From the NCBI RefSeq assembly GCF_000023025.1, contig NC_012997.1, positions 294,764-358,763 of the forward strand: a DNA stretch of 64,000 bases, written 5' to 3'. The notes under the pieces are model-generated. The model saw only the letters and a list, made by a program, of their open reading frames with translations, did no database searches and had not been told where the DNA came from. Source of the stretch: Teredinibacter turnerae T7901 (GTDB lineage: Bacteria; Pseudomonadota; Gammaproteobacteria; Pseudomonadales; Cellvibrionaceae). The position numbers and the translations under genes are program-made. Shown here one piece after another: positions 51,878 to 60,915 of this stretch; the first letter of the stretch is position 1; each line of letters opens with the position of its first letter.

Positions 51878-53920
51878 ATGACGCCCATGACTTCACGCTA
51901 CCTACCTCGTATAAATTCAATATTTAAATGGTTTACTCTGCCAACATTGCTGCTCACGAGCTTCGCGCAGGCTGTCGAATGTGAATGGCAATATATCAGC
52001 CAGTGGAACGGTGGAGCAACGGCCGAAATACAGGCGACAAACAACAGCGACGCGGTTGTTGATCTTGACCACTTTACAGCGGAATTTCCTGGCGGAGTGA
52101 CGGTTCAACATGTTTGGAATGCCAGTGTTTCTGGCAGCAACCCTTACACTTTTATTCCCAGCGATTGGAATGCTCAGCTTCAGCCGGGCGCCGGTATGGT
52201 CGTGGGCATGCAGGTTTCTACCCCCAGTGGGGTTCCTGCCAGTGAGAATATTCCTGTACTGGGTGGCGATTGTTCTGATCAGCCCGTCCCTGAGGGCAGC
52301 CTGAGTATCGCTGCCAAAGATAAAGTACTTGCGGGAAGTGCCGATGATATAACCGTTACCCTGGTTACCCCGTCGCTCCCCTCTAGCCAACCTTTGTTGA
52401 GCGTCAGCCCATACGCCGAGTATTCCTATATGAGTTCTACCGGCGGTAGTAACGACGCCAGGTATATTATGGGTTACTACTACCGCGTTTCCTACGATAA
52501 CCCGGGTACCTATCTGTGGCGCGCCGAATATGAGCAATCCGAGTTGGTCGCTGAACACTCGGTTGAAGTTTTTCCGGTAACCGCACGCCCCACCGTGAGT
52601 TACCAAATGCCTGAGCTTATCTACGCAGGCCAGCCCTTCTCATTGACTATTATCGGTGAAGACACCGAATTGCTGGAATCCCTTACGCTTACACCGCCCA
52701 GTGGTGCTGAATTTTCCTTGCAAAGCTCTGATCACCAGAGTGACACTTTGTGGAGGGATGTCTATGTTGGTGAATTACCGGAAGGCGAGCACCTGATTTT
52801 TATCGAAGCGAAAGACCCCGATGGATTTTTCCAGAAAAAGCAGGTAACAGTGAACGTGTTACCTTTCGGTGGCGATAACACGCCTCCTGTGGCCGACATT
52901 TATTTTTTTGCAGATTTTACTGCAAACGATACCGTGTCGTTTAGAGCTGCGATCACCGACGCCGAAAACAATATTGCAAATGCTCGAATGATGATTTTTC
53001 AGATTGTGGATGGTGCGCGCGTTAACCCGCAGGAAATTATTAATAGAGATTACGATGACACTGGCGATGAAATTCTGTTCGCTAGTTGGGCTACGTCGAT
53101 GGCCGGTGCGTATGAACTTGAAGTCATCGTGACTGACGCGGACGGCGAGCGCGGTGTTGACACCGCCAGCTTTACGGTAGCTGAAGACGAGGGTGGTTCT
53201 ATTTCGTTTTCCGGTTCAGAAAAAGTCATCGTAGATACGCGGCAAAGTGTTGGGGTATTTGCCTATCATCCCACGCGCATACCCTACGAGCACTCGCTGT
53301 CTATCGAACCTTATGCGAGAGCAAATAGGACTTCCTCTAGCTCTAGCGGTGGTGGAGGGGAAGGGTACACTAGAATTTATTTCTACGAAATAGCTTACGA
53401 CTATCCAGGTACATATTTATTGACGGCTACCTCTGCGGGGCTTGACCCAGTTGAGAAGCGTGTAGAGGTATTTCCGGTGTCCGCCAGACCAACCGCGAGA
53501 ATAGAAGTGCCCGAAAATATTTATGAGAACCAAGAGTTTACCCTAACGGTTATCGCTGAAGACACCGAAGCATTAGAGAGCGTTTTTCTCTCATACCCAT
53601 CCGACATAGAATTTACCTTGCAAAGCAAGGATTACAGTTCGGATACTTATTGGGTAGAGACTTACACCGGCGCCCTGAACGTCGGTACATACAACTTTAG
53701 CGTTCGGGTAGAAGATAGTGACAGCTTTACTTGGTGGGTAAACCGGAGTGTTGAAGTAAAACCCGTTGTCGATGAGCCCCCCGAAGTACTGTGGTGCGAC
53801 TGGTTTGGCTATGACGTACCTGTTTGTGAAGATCATAGCCTAACGGACTTTCAATGGATAAACGATGCACTTTGTATTGGCTATCAAACCTGCGGAGAAA
53901 GCCGAAACTTTTCAAGGTAA
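51878..53920 (+). CDS. secreted cellulose-targeting protein (CBM2, Ig-like repeats, CBM10-like)
   Basis: This is 680 residues; ATG 51878 or 51887. Signal peptide to about 32 (SFAQA|VEC). A CBM2 follows at about 34-130 with conserved Trp (CEWQYISQWNGG, HVWNASVS, SDWNAQLQPGAG). Two related units at about 150-330 and 440-625 (each YDNPGTYL/YDYPGTYL, EVFPVxARPT, EDTExLES) flank a middle Ig-like domain (340-430). The end, residues 640-673, matches the CBM10 pattern: CDWFGYDVPVC then FQWINDALCIGYQTC. No catalytic domain is seen, so the middle part may bind or act in a new way on plant wall. It is flanked by transposase sequence, suggesting recent rearrangement. Confidence 0.82.
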   Translation: MTPMTSRYLPRINSIFKWFTLPTLLLTSFAQAVECEWQYISQWNGGATAEIQATNNSDAVVDLDHFTAEFPGGVTVQHVWNASVSGSNPYTFIPSDWNAQLQPGAGMVVGMQVSTPSGVPASENIPVLGGDCSDQPVPEGSLSIAAKDKVLAGSADDITVTLVTPSLPSSQPLLSVSPYAEYSYMSSTGGSNDARYIMGYYYRVSYDNPGTYLWRAEYEQSELVAEHSVEVFPVTARPTVSYQMPELIYAGQPFSLTIIGEDTELLESLTLTPPSGAEFSLQSSDHQSDTLWRDVYVGELPEGEHLIFIEAKDPDGFFQKKQVTVNVLPFGGDNTPPVADIYFFADFTANDTVSFRAAITDAENNIANARMMIFQIVDGARVNPQEIINRDYDDTGDEILFASWATSMAGAYELEVIVTDADGERGVDTASFTVAEDEGGSISFSGSEKVIVDTRQSVGVFAYHPTRIPYEHSLSIEPYARANRTSSSSSGGGGEGYTRIYFYEIAYDYPGTYLLTATSAGLDPVEKRVEVFPVSARPTARIEVPENIYENQEFTLTVIAEDTEALESVFLSYPSDIEFTLQSKDYSSDTYWVETYTGALNVGTYNFSVRVEDSDSFTWWVNRSVEVKPVVDEPPEVLWCDWFGYDVPVCEDHSLTDFQWINDALCIGYQTCGESRNFSR

Positions 53921-53960
53921 AGTTAGCTGAATGTAAGATCAGCACGGCTTTAAAAGCCTA

Positions 53961-53989
53961 AAGTAGCTGCACCTGAGTGTGCAGCTACT
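53961..53989 (+). terminator. hairpin after the CBM2-CBM10 gene
   Basis: AGTAGCTGCAC and GTGCAGCTACT pair over 11 bp around CTGAGT, followed by TGGGTTG. The stem is strong but the T-run is poor. Confidence 0.55.
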
Positions 53990-54033
53990 TGGGTTGACCG
54001 CATCAGCTTTAACGCTTGACACGACCTTCGGTC

Positions 54034-54081
54034 AAAGGGGTGGGTATTTCTAAAGCAATGTATCGGGCTGCATTATATTGA
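54034..54081 (+). pseudogene. fragment of the Y1 transposase 3' end
   Basis: AAAGGGGTGGGTATTTC and the following bases repeat the last codons of the transposase at 51124-51165 (KGVGISKAMYRAA) with four changes, then run into a stop. Only the end of the gene is present. With the intact gene it brackets the CBM2-CBM10 gene. Confidence 0.85.
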
Positions 54082-54304
54082 ACTTGTTTGTTATCTCAGG
54101 TTGAATGGAGAGCCCTACATAAAAAACTGCTTTTTCGCATTTTCTCTATCGTTACTTTAACGTGGCCGACACCGTCATTCATTTCCGCAACTTTCCCTAA
54201 ACCGCCGACATTTTTTTACGCACAGATTATGGCGCCTTTAATCATGTTGTCATCCAAATGTTGTTTTATCTGTCAGATCGGAATAAACATATGTGAGGAA
54301 CAAC

Positions 54305-56395
54305 ATGAATACAAAAGCTCTTGGGTTATTGGCAGTTTGCCTGATTTTTAGCACGCTTGCCGGGTGTGGGGGCGATAACGATGATTCCGGTGGGGGCTCT
54401 CTGGAACCCACCGGACAACCGACACCAAACGTCTCTCCTACTCCAGATCCAACGTCTACGCCCACTCCAGTCCCTTCCCCTACAGCAGAACCGACGCCGG
54501 TGCCTACGGTAGAGCCGACGTCCACACCTACTCCCACTCCTACACCGCCGCCGTCTGCTACTCCTGCGCCATTTTCGATTGGTTTATTGCCGGACACCCA
54601 GGGCGGGTCTGACTCGACCGGGCAGGCACACGTGGCAATGCACCCCATGGCCGAGGTGCTCAAACAGCAGAGCGATGCCGGTGTGGACATGGTCATCGCG
54701 CTGGGAGACCTGACAGATAACGGATCGAGCCTCGAATTTGCTGAATGGCGCTCGGTGGCGGAGCCGTATGCGCAGGCGGGGATTGAATTTTTGCCGGTTA
54801 TGGGCAACCACGAAACCAGCTATGCCTACACGGTTGAGTGGATTCGCAATATGCGCGATTTTATTCCCGAAGACGCGGTTCACATGCCCGGTTATGAATG
54901 GGTTAACTATTATGTGGTGCGCGAGAATGTGTTAATTATCGGGCTTGCCTACTACAACCTGCCGGTAGCGTTTGAGTGGATAAAGCAGGTGTACGCGGAG
55001 AACGAAAATCGCGTGGATCACGTGGTGATCGCCAGCCACGATGGATTGATCGGCGCAAAATACGGTGAAACGCTCGAACATATTGTCGATGGTGCCAAGG
55101 ATGACAACTGGGTCTACGATGTGCAGCCGCAAATTCGCGATTTCCTCGCGGATATTGACGCGATCTACGTACAGGGCCACGAGCACCAGTATCAGCGTTC
55201 GGTTATCAGCGCGAAAACCATGTTGACGACATACCCTTCCGGTTCGACTCCAAGCGGCGGAAACTACCGCATGGATGTGTACACCCAGATTATGGCGGGC
55301 AACGCTTCTTACAAGGGCTATGAATTCCGATACGGTGAGCGCGATCTGGTGCAGGCGATTATTGCTCAGAAGAACGCAACTATGAGTAACGGCTCTGCCG
55401 GTTTTGATGTGAATTCATCGATTCTGCGGTTCGATGACGCGCGGGTTGATTACTGGTCCTGGTTTGCGCCACACACGGCCACCAGCAATGCTGCTGATCA
55501 GGCGTTTGCTGCCGACTGGAAGCTATTGGATACTTTCAGCCGCACGACCAACCGTTGTGAAGCGCTGATTTATCCAGATTCGATTCCCGAAGGCACGCGC
55601 CCGGTGATGGTGCTGCAAACGGAGTATATTTCGGACGACTGCATTGCCGACGACGGTACCCTGGCGCGCCTGGTTGGCGGTACCAACGCCACCTTCAATC
55701 GCACCAACACCCGTACCCGCGACCTCGAGTACACGCCGGGTATCTCGCGGGCAGAAAGCCTGAACGACCTGCTGCGCCTGGCCTACCAATGGTTGTTCCA
55801 GGTACACGAAAGCTGGTCGCCCAATTTAAACAGCGCTGCGCGTGTTATTCCCGATGTGGGTGAAGACCTTATTCTGATACCGGAAACATCGATTGATTTG
55901 AAAGAGCATGTGAGCCTGAGCTGGTTGCCTGCCGAGGGTACGCTGAGTGACAGTCTGGTGATCAGTGGCCTGCAAAATCAGACGGGTATGTTCCAGGGTG
56001 CTTATGGCACGCCGATGGATCTCGAACTGGACGCAGGCTTGGCCATGTCCAGTCCTACGGGCGATGCAAAAGCCCCGGTGACCTTGCCAGCCACGGCAAG
56101 CAAACACTGGGATATCAGCGATGCGGTTGCCGATACCTATGCGGTGGAATTTATCCAGCCTGATTCACTGACTGGCGTGGCTACTCTGGCTAAGCGCGTC
56201 GGCGATAGCTGGGTGCCCTTGGCGTCCGCGGCGTGTGTAATTTCCGCCGCCTGGGACAGCAGTGTGCTCTCCAGTGCCCCCGCGCGTGATGGCGATTGCA
56301 GCACCATGCCGCTGGTTGGCTACGATCAGGCGACCGGCGCCTGGTGGGCGGTACTGGATCACGACATCGAATTGGCGCTGATTACGGCGCAATAG
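54305..56395 (+). CDS. metallophosphoesterase lipoprotein with Pro/Thr linker
   Basis: This encodes 696 residues from ATG 54305, with GTGAGGAAC upstream. Lipoprotein leader (LAGC, Cys20) and a Pro/Thr/Ser-rich linker at about 40-88 (PTPTPTPP type), as in exported carbohydrate-active proteins of this group. A calcineurin-like phosphoesterase domain follows at about 88-300: [27 protein letters not shown] and GHEHQYQR make the two-metal site. The last 350 residues are not recognised and have many acidic and aromatic residues. It is probably on the cell surface and hydrolyses phosphodiesters or phosphomonoesters. A terminator follows. Confidence 0.88.
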   Translation: MNTKALGLLAVCLIFSTLAGCGGDNDDSGGGSLEPTGQPTPNVSPTPDPTSTPTPVPSPTAEPTPVPTVEPTSTPTPTPTPPPSATPAPFSIGLLPDTQGGSDSTGQAHVAMHPMAEVLKQQSDAGVDMVIALGDLTDNGSSLEFAEWRSVAEPYAQAGIEFLPVMGNHETSYAYTVEWIRNMRDFIPEDAVHMPGYEWVNYYVVRENVLIIGLAYYNLPVAFEWIKQVYAENENRVDHVVIASHDGLIGAKYGETLEHIVDGAKDDNWVYDVQPQIRDFLADIDAIYVQGHEHQYQRSVISAKTMLTTYPSGSTPSGGNYRMDVYTQIMAGNASYKGYEFRYGERDLVQAIIAQKNATMSNGSAGFDVNSSILRFDDARVDYWSWFAPHTATSNAADQAFAADWKLLDTFSRTTNRCEALIYPDSIPEGTRPVMVLQTEYISDDCIADDGTLARLVGGTNATFNRTNTRTRDLEYTPGISRAESLNDLLRLAYQWLFQVHESWSPNLNSAARVIPDVGEDLILIPETSIDLKEHVSLSWLPAEGTLSDSLVISGLQNQTGMFQGAYGTPMDLELDAGLAMSSPTGDAKAPVTLPATASKHWDISDAVADTYAVEFIQPDSLTGVATLAKRVGDSWVPLASAACVISAAWDSSVLSSAPARDGDCSTMPLVGYDQATGAWWAVLDHDIELALITAQ

Positions 56396-56417
56396 GTATT
56401 GCAGCCTGTACACTTGT

Positions 56418-56450
56418 AAGCCCACCCGCACCTCTGTGCGTGTGGGCTTT
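56418..56450 (+). terminator. terminator after the metallophosphoesterase gene
   Basis: AAGCCCACCCGCAC and GTGCGTGTGGGCTTT pair over 12 bp with one mismatch around CTCT. The T-run is short, but the position 23 bases after the stop fits. Confidence 0.75.
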
Positions 56451-56708
56451 CCTGCTTTTGGTGGGAGTATGTTCTTCTACACCGGATTTCAGTCTGGGTA
56501 TGTGTACCAAAACGCTTATATTGCTGTACCAGCGCAAGCCATTGCTTGTCATAAAAAAATATAATAATTTCAATGTGTTAGCGTAATATTTGGGCTGGGA
56601 TGAGCCGCCCGGGTACCATGAAAAATTGAATTTAGCACTGTTTGGGAGGTCTGTTTATTGTGTATACTCCCTGTACAGACGTACACTTACTTAGAGCATC
56701 AGGTTGTT

Positions 56709-56885
56709 ATGAAAGCGTATATGAGTGAAAGTGTTAAAGCGATGATGGGCGACCGCGAGGCATCGCGAAAGCTCCGCGATGCATTTAGAGCATCAAAAAA
56801 AGACGGCAACCCGCATACCATTAATTTTAATGGGAAAGACATTGCAGTAAGCTCTCGTCCCATATCACAGGTGAGTGGGCACTAA
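56709..56885 (+). CDS. small hypothetical protein
   Basis: This encodes 58 residues from ATG 56709, with AGGTTGTT upstream. It is basic, starts MKAYMSESVKAMMGDREASRKLRDAF and ends KDIAVSSRPISQVSGH. It is cytosolic, with no membrane segment. The helical start could bind DNA or a partner protein, as small antitoxins do, but nothing specific is recognised. The membrane-protein gene starts 34 bases after its stop, so the two are probably co-transcribed. Confidence 0.55.
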   Translation: MKAYMSESVKAMMGDREASRKLRDAFRASKKDGNPHTINFNGKDIAVSSRPISQVSGH

Positions 56886-56919
56886 ACCGGCTGAAACCAT
56901 ATTGAAAGGCTAGCCGCCC

Positions 56920-57660
56920 ATGAATATAGCCTTTCCCGCTGTTGTTATATTTCTCTTGCTGTTCCCCGGCGTCGTTTTTCGTAACGCCTTTCTCCAATCC
57001 GAAGATAAATCCGCATCAACCGCAACCCCGCTGACTACCGCCGCGGCGCTCGCGTTTATTTATGCATTGATGCTACATTTTGTCTGGGTGTTTTTCGCCA
57101 CCTTGTTCGGTTTTAAAATTGATTATTTTTCGCTGTTGGTGATTCTTACGTCCGATAGGGATAACCTGGCTGCGGCGATTAAAGTGGTTGCCGCCTCAAT
57201 CAATTGGATTGCACTTTACTTTGCCACACTCCTCGCCGCGTCCTGGCTACTGGGGTTTGCGTTTCGGTTTGTGGTTTCAACCTTTAACCTGGACCACGGG
57301 GAAAACTGGCTGGCGAAACGCCTTAAAAACGACACGCCCTGGTATTATTATTTTTCTGATTTCGAATCCGATACTAAAGATATGCCTGCCGCTGTCTATA
57401 TATCAGCATTAACGGAAGTTGGTGGCTTGATCTTTATTTACGAAGGCTTTCTACGTTCCTATAAACTCAATTCCAGTGGTCAGCTGGATAGAATTGTTTT
57501 ACAAAATGTTGATCGACGGTTAATTTGTGAAGACAAAAACAGTGGTACCGATATCTTCGAGGGGAACTCGCATGAAATCTCCGGCGATAATATGGTAATT
57601 CCTATGTCGGAAATTAAGAATTTTAATATCCAATATCTTTATACCGAGGATGCAGACTAA
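56920..57660 (+). CDS. membrane protein of unknown function with soluble C-terminal domain
   Basis: This 246-residue protein has three membrane helices in the first half (about 4-20, 42-67 and 88-118) and a soluble C-terminal domain (about 125-246) with WYYYFSDF, ALTEVGGLIFIYEGFLRSYKL and a run of strands (RIVLQNVDRRLI). This soluble part resembles domains of small membrane hypotheticals (DUF6338-like, uncertain). It follows a small basic protein gene. The role is unknown; a defence or toxin-immunity task is possible from context only. Confidence 0.65.
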   Translation: MNIAFPAVVIFLLLFPGVVFRNAFLQSEDKSASTATPLTTAAALAFIYALMLHFVWVFFATLFGFKIDYFSLLVILTSDRDNLAAAIKVVAASINWIALYFATLLAASWLLGFAFRFVVSTFNLDHGENWLAKRLKNDTPWYYYFSDFESDTKDMPAAVYISALTEVGGLIFIYEGFLRSYKLNSSGQLDRIVLQNVDRRLICEDKNSGTDIFEGNSHEISGDNMVIPMSEIKNFNIQYLYTEDAD

Positions 57661-58047
57661 TAGACGATCGAGGCGCCTAGAGTGCTTCCCGTATACGCAT
57701 GCCGAGCTTTAAGCTACATTCCCTCAAATCTCTGTCTTCCACCGCCATTTTCCCTCCAAAATCCGTTTTCATGTGTATCGGCTTTAAGCCGGTTGTGAAG
57801 GTTACTCGCGAGAACCGGAGGGAGAGTGACGTTATCAACCCGCTTCATTTGTCACCTTTATCTTTAGGTGGGCGCGATATTTTTTATTCTTGTTGTCGCG
57901 TTTTTTGCACGAGATCACAGGTTTGAAGTAAAGCTGGTTCATGAGATCCAAGACGCAAAAGCTCGCATCCAAGCCGATTACCATAAAGGCGACAAGGATG
58001 CCGGATGTTGCCGGTGAATAATTAACCTGTGACTGGAAAGGGCTGCA
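57661..58047. other. gene-poor interval
   Basis: These 387 bases hold no firm gene. A 49-codon frame from GTG 57868 to 58017 encodes a hydrophobic N-terminus (GAIFFILVVAFFA) and a charged helix (VKLVHEIQDAKARIQADYHKG), which looks protein-like, but there is no ribosome binding site. Confidence 0.4.
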
Positions 58048-59202
58048 ATGCTGCTAACTGTGTGCGCGCAAAAGCTAAAAAAATATCGCGCTCGTACGAC
58101 CTGTTCTTCACACATTTGGTTGGTCATTCTTTTATGCTCTACGCTGATTTGCTGTTCAGTGTGTAATACAGCAGCCGAGAGTTTTTCTACAGAACTGAAG
58201 CCGGATAAAGCGAAATTAACCGATTATCCGATTTATGCACGAGGCTGGAAGGCGCCTTTAACCAGTTGGGCGATGGAAGTGGAGGCCGGAGATCTTGGTG
58301 GTGGCACCTGGATATTTAACGCTTACAACAATAAATCCAGTTCTACCGACAGAGGGATTGCCACACTGGTTCATCAGTTTCCGCAACCCCTTAATTTGAT
58401 TAACGCCACTGTGGATTTCGGTGTGTCTTTCGATGCAACCCTGGAACGCCAGGTTGCCACTTTCAGCCTAAGCATGGTTGATTCAAAAGGCCGACGCTAT
58501 CGACTTGAAACAACCACTGGCACCGATAAAACGCAATTTCAGCTCGGGCCGTTTACAGCGACTACCTTTACCCAGGGGCGAGTAGCTTTTGATATCAGCC
58601 AGGTGCACAGTATCGAGCTGACCATAGTCGGGCGAAATACAACGGCGGTTGTATCTGGCACCTTGTTTATAGACGACTTTCACTTGCAGGTGGATCGACG
58701 CTTTTCGGAAAACTTTGAAAATTCTATTCGCCCGCAGACAATGAATCCGGAAAATATACGGGTTTTGTTGTACACCGACGATGACACCTCGCAATACGAT
58801 GTTTTGCACCGACACTCCGTAAGTGGCAGGGCGCTTGCCATTACACCCGTCTGGCAATACCAGGAAAGCGCGCTGGTTAGCAGCAGTTTATGGGATAAAC
58901 CCACTAATTTTACCGGGGTTAAAATAACACAAGAATTTTCTTTGCCCCTGCTAGCGCTTGGATCCTCTATGGCGCTGGCGTTAGAAATAATTGATATTCG
59001 TGGCGATTACGCCATTGTGCAACTGGCAAATCTTGCGGATGAAAAAGTAGCAGGCTGGAAATCTTTGACGGTTGACACTGACAAGCTGGCGAAACAGGTC
59101 GATTTGAAACACGTACAAGAGGTACGCATTTGGCTGAAACGAAATAGCGCCGATGGCTATCTGGGGGAATTTAAATTATTGCCCGCGGTGTTTTCCTATT
59201 AG
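58048..59202 (+). CDS. secreted two-domain paralogue of the 43.9-47.5 kb proteins
   Basis: This 384-residue protein has a leader with a hydrophobic stretch at about 23-42 and then two beta-rich domains (about 52-215 and 225-384). They match domains 2 and 3 of the products at 43911 and 45863: PIYARGW, VSGTLFIDDFHLQVDRRFSENFENSIRPQ, LHRHSVSG and the end YLGEFKLLPAVFS. The first domain of the family is missing, so the gene arose from a shorter ancestor or lost 170 codons. No catalytic motif is seen. It ends 11 bases from the convergent DUF3612 regulator gene. Confidence 0.75.
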   Translation: MLLTVCAQKLKKYRARTTCSSHIWLVILLCSTLICCSVCNTAAESFSTELKPDKAKLTDYPIYARGWKAPLTSWAMEVEAGDLGGGTWIFNAYNNKSSSTDRGIATLVHQFPQPLNLINATVDFGVSFDATLERQVATFSLSMVDSKGRRYRLETTTGTDKTQFQLGPFTATTFTQGRVAFDISQVHSIELTIVGRNTTAVVSGTLFIDDFHLQVDRRFSENFENSIRPQTMNPENIRVLLYTDDDTSQYDVLHRHSVSGRALAITPVWQYQESALVSSSLWDKPTNFTGVKITQEFSLPLLALGSSMALALEIIDIRGDYAIVQLANLADEKVAGWKSLTVDTDKLAKQVDLKHVQEVRIWLKRNSADGYLGEFKLLPAVFSY

Positions 59203-59213
59203 CGCTCGGCAAT

Positions 59214-60752
59214 TCATGGAGCGGTGTGTTCGCAACCATCGTAACAACTGGGCACGCGTGGACATTCGGTGCCGCGCGGGCAAATTAGCCTTGCGTCGCC
59301 TTCAATACCGCGCGATACCCAAGCGATATTGAGTATGCGAGCGACTGTGGTGAGATCGCGCTTAATGGCTGCGGGTACAGGTGCGGAGCCGCCATTACTC
59401 ACGCAAATCGCTTTGAGTTCCTGCGCTAATGTGTGTGCGTCTTTACCCTGCGCTTCGATGGCGGGGTTGAGATCGATACCTGCACACAAAACATGATTCT
59501 GCCCCGCCAGATCTTCAACATATTTGGATTCACAGCAGTAAATACGCGGGCTGCCGTTAACGTTAAGAATCGAAAGTTGCGAGGCGGTGCCTTTCACTGG
59601 TGTGTTGATCATTCTAAAAACGGACCAGTGCTGGCAAGGGTCTTTGACGCTGCGCATATTGCCCCACGGCAAAGGTATGCCATTGCCCCGGTACACCGCT
59701 TTAAGCTTACCCGGTGGGTAGGCATCGAAATAATGCCAGTGAGGGTAGGGCGATACCGCAGTCATACGGCGCATTGCCACCGATTCAGAAACATCCACCA
59801 GCTTGCTCACATCCACTTCGTAACTGTAGCGATCGAGCATTTGGCGAAACGGCACTTTCGGGCACAGGAGTGCACCGGCAAAAAAACTGCATTCGAAGTC
59901 ACGCCACGCATGCAGAATATCCTGCGAATTCACCGATGAAGACTGGTGACTGAACGCATCGTCTTCCATGAGTGTGCTGCTTTGCCCGTGGCCCGCAACC
60001 AGCACTGTTTTATAGGCGTCTTTATCGTGTAGTACGCAATGGCCAATATGTACCGCCAAATCGTACTTATAGCGCATTGGCCAGGCTTCCAAAATACGGT
60101 TGATAAACACCGTGCCGCGCGGATCGTAATAGGACGTTACGATACAGTTTTCGTTATGCCAGATTTCCTCGCGCACGTCGTCGCCTGGGGTATCGAACCA
60201 CGCAAGCTTTAAACCCATTTGCTTAATAATATCGTGCAGGGCATCGTGATTTAATGGCAGTTGCTTTTTGCCAATATTTTCAGCGGCGCGCTCTAAATCG
60301 GGAAAATGATTTTGATAGTGCTCCTGATGGGCGCGAATAAGCAGGTGAGCAAACTGACGGCCGGTTGTGCCGGTTTGAGAAAGTAATTCGGGTATCGCGA
60401 TTTGCAGAATTTCGTTGGAAAATAAAAAATTGGGTTCCAGCGGAATGCCCGTAATGCCACCGGCACTGCTGCTTTTAACCGGCGTCAGGTCGTCATCTTC
60501 CGGGGCTTCGTCGAGAAACCATTCGGGCGGTTTTTCAAATACGCGCGCGATCACCTCAAGCATGGATTCGCTTGGCACGCGCTTGCCGCGCTCAATCATC
60601 GATAAATAAGATACCGAAGGCGCAGATTCAGCGTCCACCTTGACACATCGGGAGGATAAATCCTCGATGGTTAAATTATTGCGTTTGCGTAAATTGCGAA
60701 TTTTGGTACCGAGAAAATGCGCCTTACGCATCAGGCTCTTGGTATCTTTCAT
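59214..60752 (-). CDS. XRE/DUF3612 transcriptional regulator of the glyoxylate shunt
   Basis: This 512-residue protein has an N-terminal helix-turn-helix (LGTKIRNLRKRNNLTIEDLSSRC...VSYLSMIERGKRVPSESMLEVIARVF), then an IrrE-like region where the usual HExxH is His235-Ile-Gly-His-Cys, lacking the catalytic Glu, and a C-terminal Cys-rich end (LICPRGTECPRVPSCYDGC). It resembles the RamB/ScfR group, whose members sense short acyl-CoAs and control acetate and propionate genes. It is divergent from glcB-aceA, and direct repeats lie between the two, so it likely controls both. Confidence 0.86.
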   Translation of the reverse strand: MKDTKSLMRKAHFLGTKIRNLRKRNNLTIEDLSSRCVKVDAESAPSVSYLSMIERGKRVPSESMLEVIARVFEKPPEWFLDEAPEDDDLTPVKSSSAGGITGIPLEPNFLFSNEILQIAIPELLSQTGTTGRQFAHLLIRAHQEHYQNHFPDLERAAENIGKKQLPLNHDALHDIIKQMGLKLAWFDTPGDDVREEIWHNENCIVTSYYDPRGTVFINRILEAWPMRYKYDLAVHIGHCVLHDKDAYKTVLVAGHGQSSTLMEDDAFSHQSSSVNSQDILHAWRDFECSFFAGALLCPKVPFRQMLDRYSYEVDVSKLVDVSESVAMRRMTAVSPYPHWHYFDAYPPGKLKAVYRGNGIPLPWGNMRSVKDPCQHWSVFRMINTPVKGTASQLSILNVNGSPRIYCCESKYVEDLAGQNHVLCAGIDLNPAIEAQGKDAHTLAQELKAICVSNGGSAPVPAAIKRDLTTVARILNIAWVSRGIEGDARLICPRGTECPRVPSCYDGCEHTAP

Positions 60753-60793
60753 TTTGTAAAATTCACACTGTGAAATTTCTATTGTGAAATTCT
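60753..60793. promoter_or_regulatory. triple direct repeat, likely DUF3612 regulator site
   Basis: TGTAAAATTC (60756), TGTGAAATTT (60769) and TGTGAAATTC (60783) are spaced 13-14 bases. The first two also make a near-palindrome, AATTCACA-C-TGTGAAATT (60760-60777). The site lies directly upstream of the regulator start and in front of glcB. Confidence 0.65.
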
Positions 60794-60915
60794 AGCTGAA
60801 TGTCACTTACACTGCTTGCAACAGAGAAGGCCGCGCGCCGATGTAGAGTCTAGCTATTTTAACGCGGGCTATACAGAGCTGTGCGCGACACCGCTTGTCC
60901 AACAGGTAATTGAAA

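Larger units (their letters stand above)
53921..54304. other. interval with a displaced transposase fragment
   Basis: These 384 bases contain the transposase 3' fragment (54034-54076). A CAGCTAC hairpin-like repeat (GTAGCTGCAC near 53962 and GTGCAGCTAC near 53980) could terminate the upstream gene. No other gene is supported. Confidence 0.5.
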
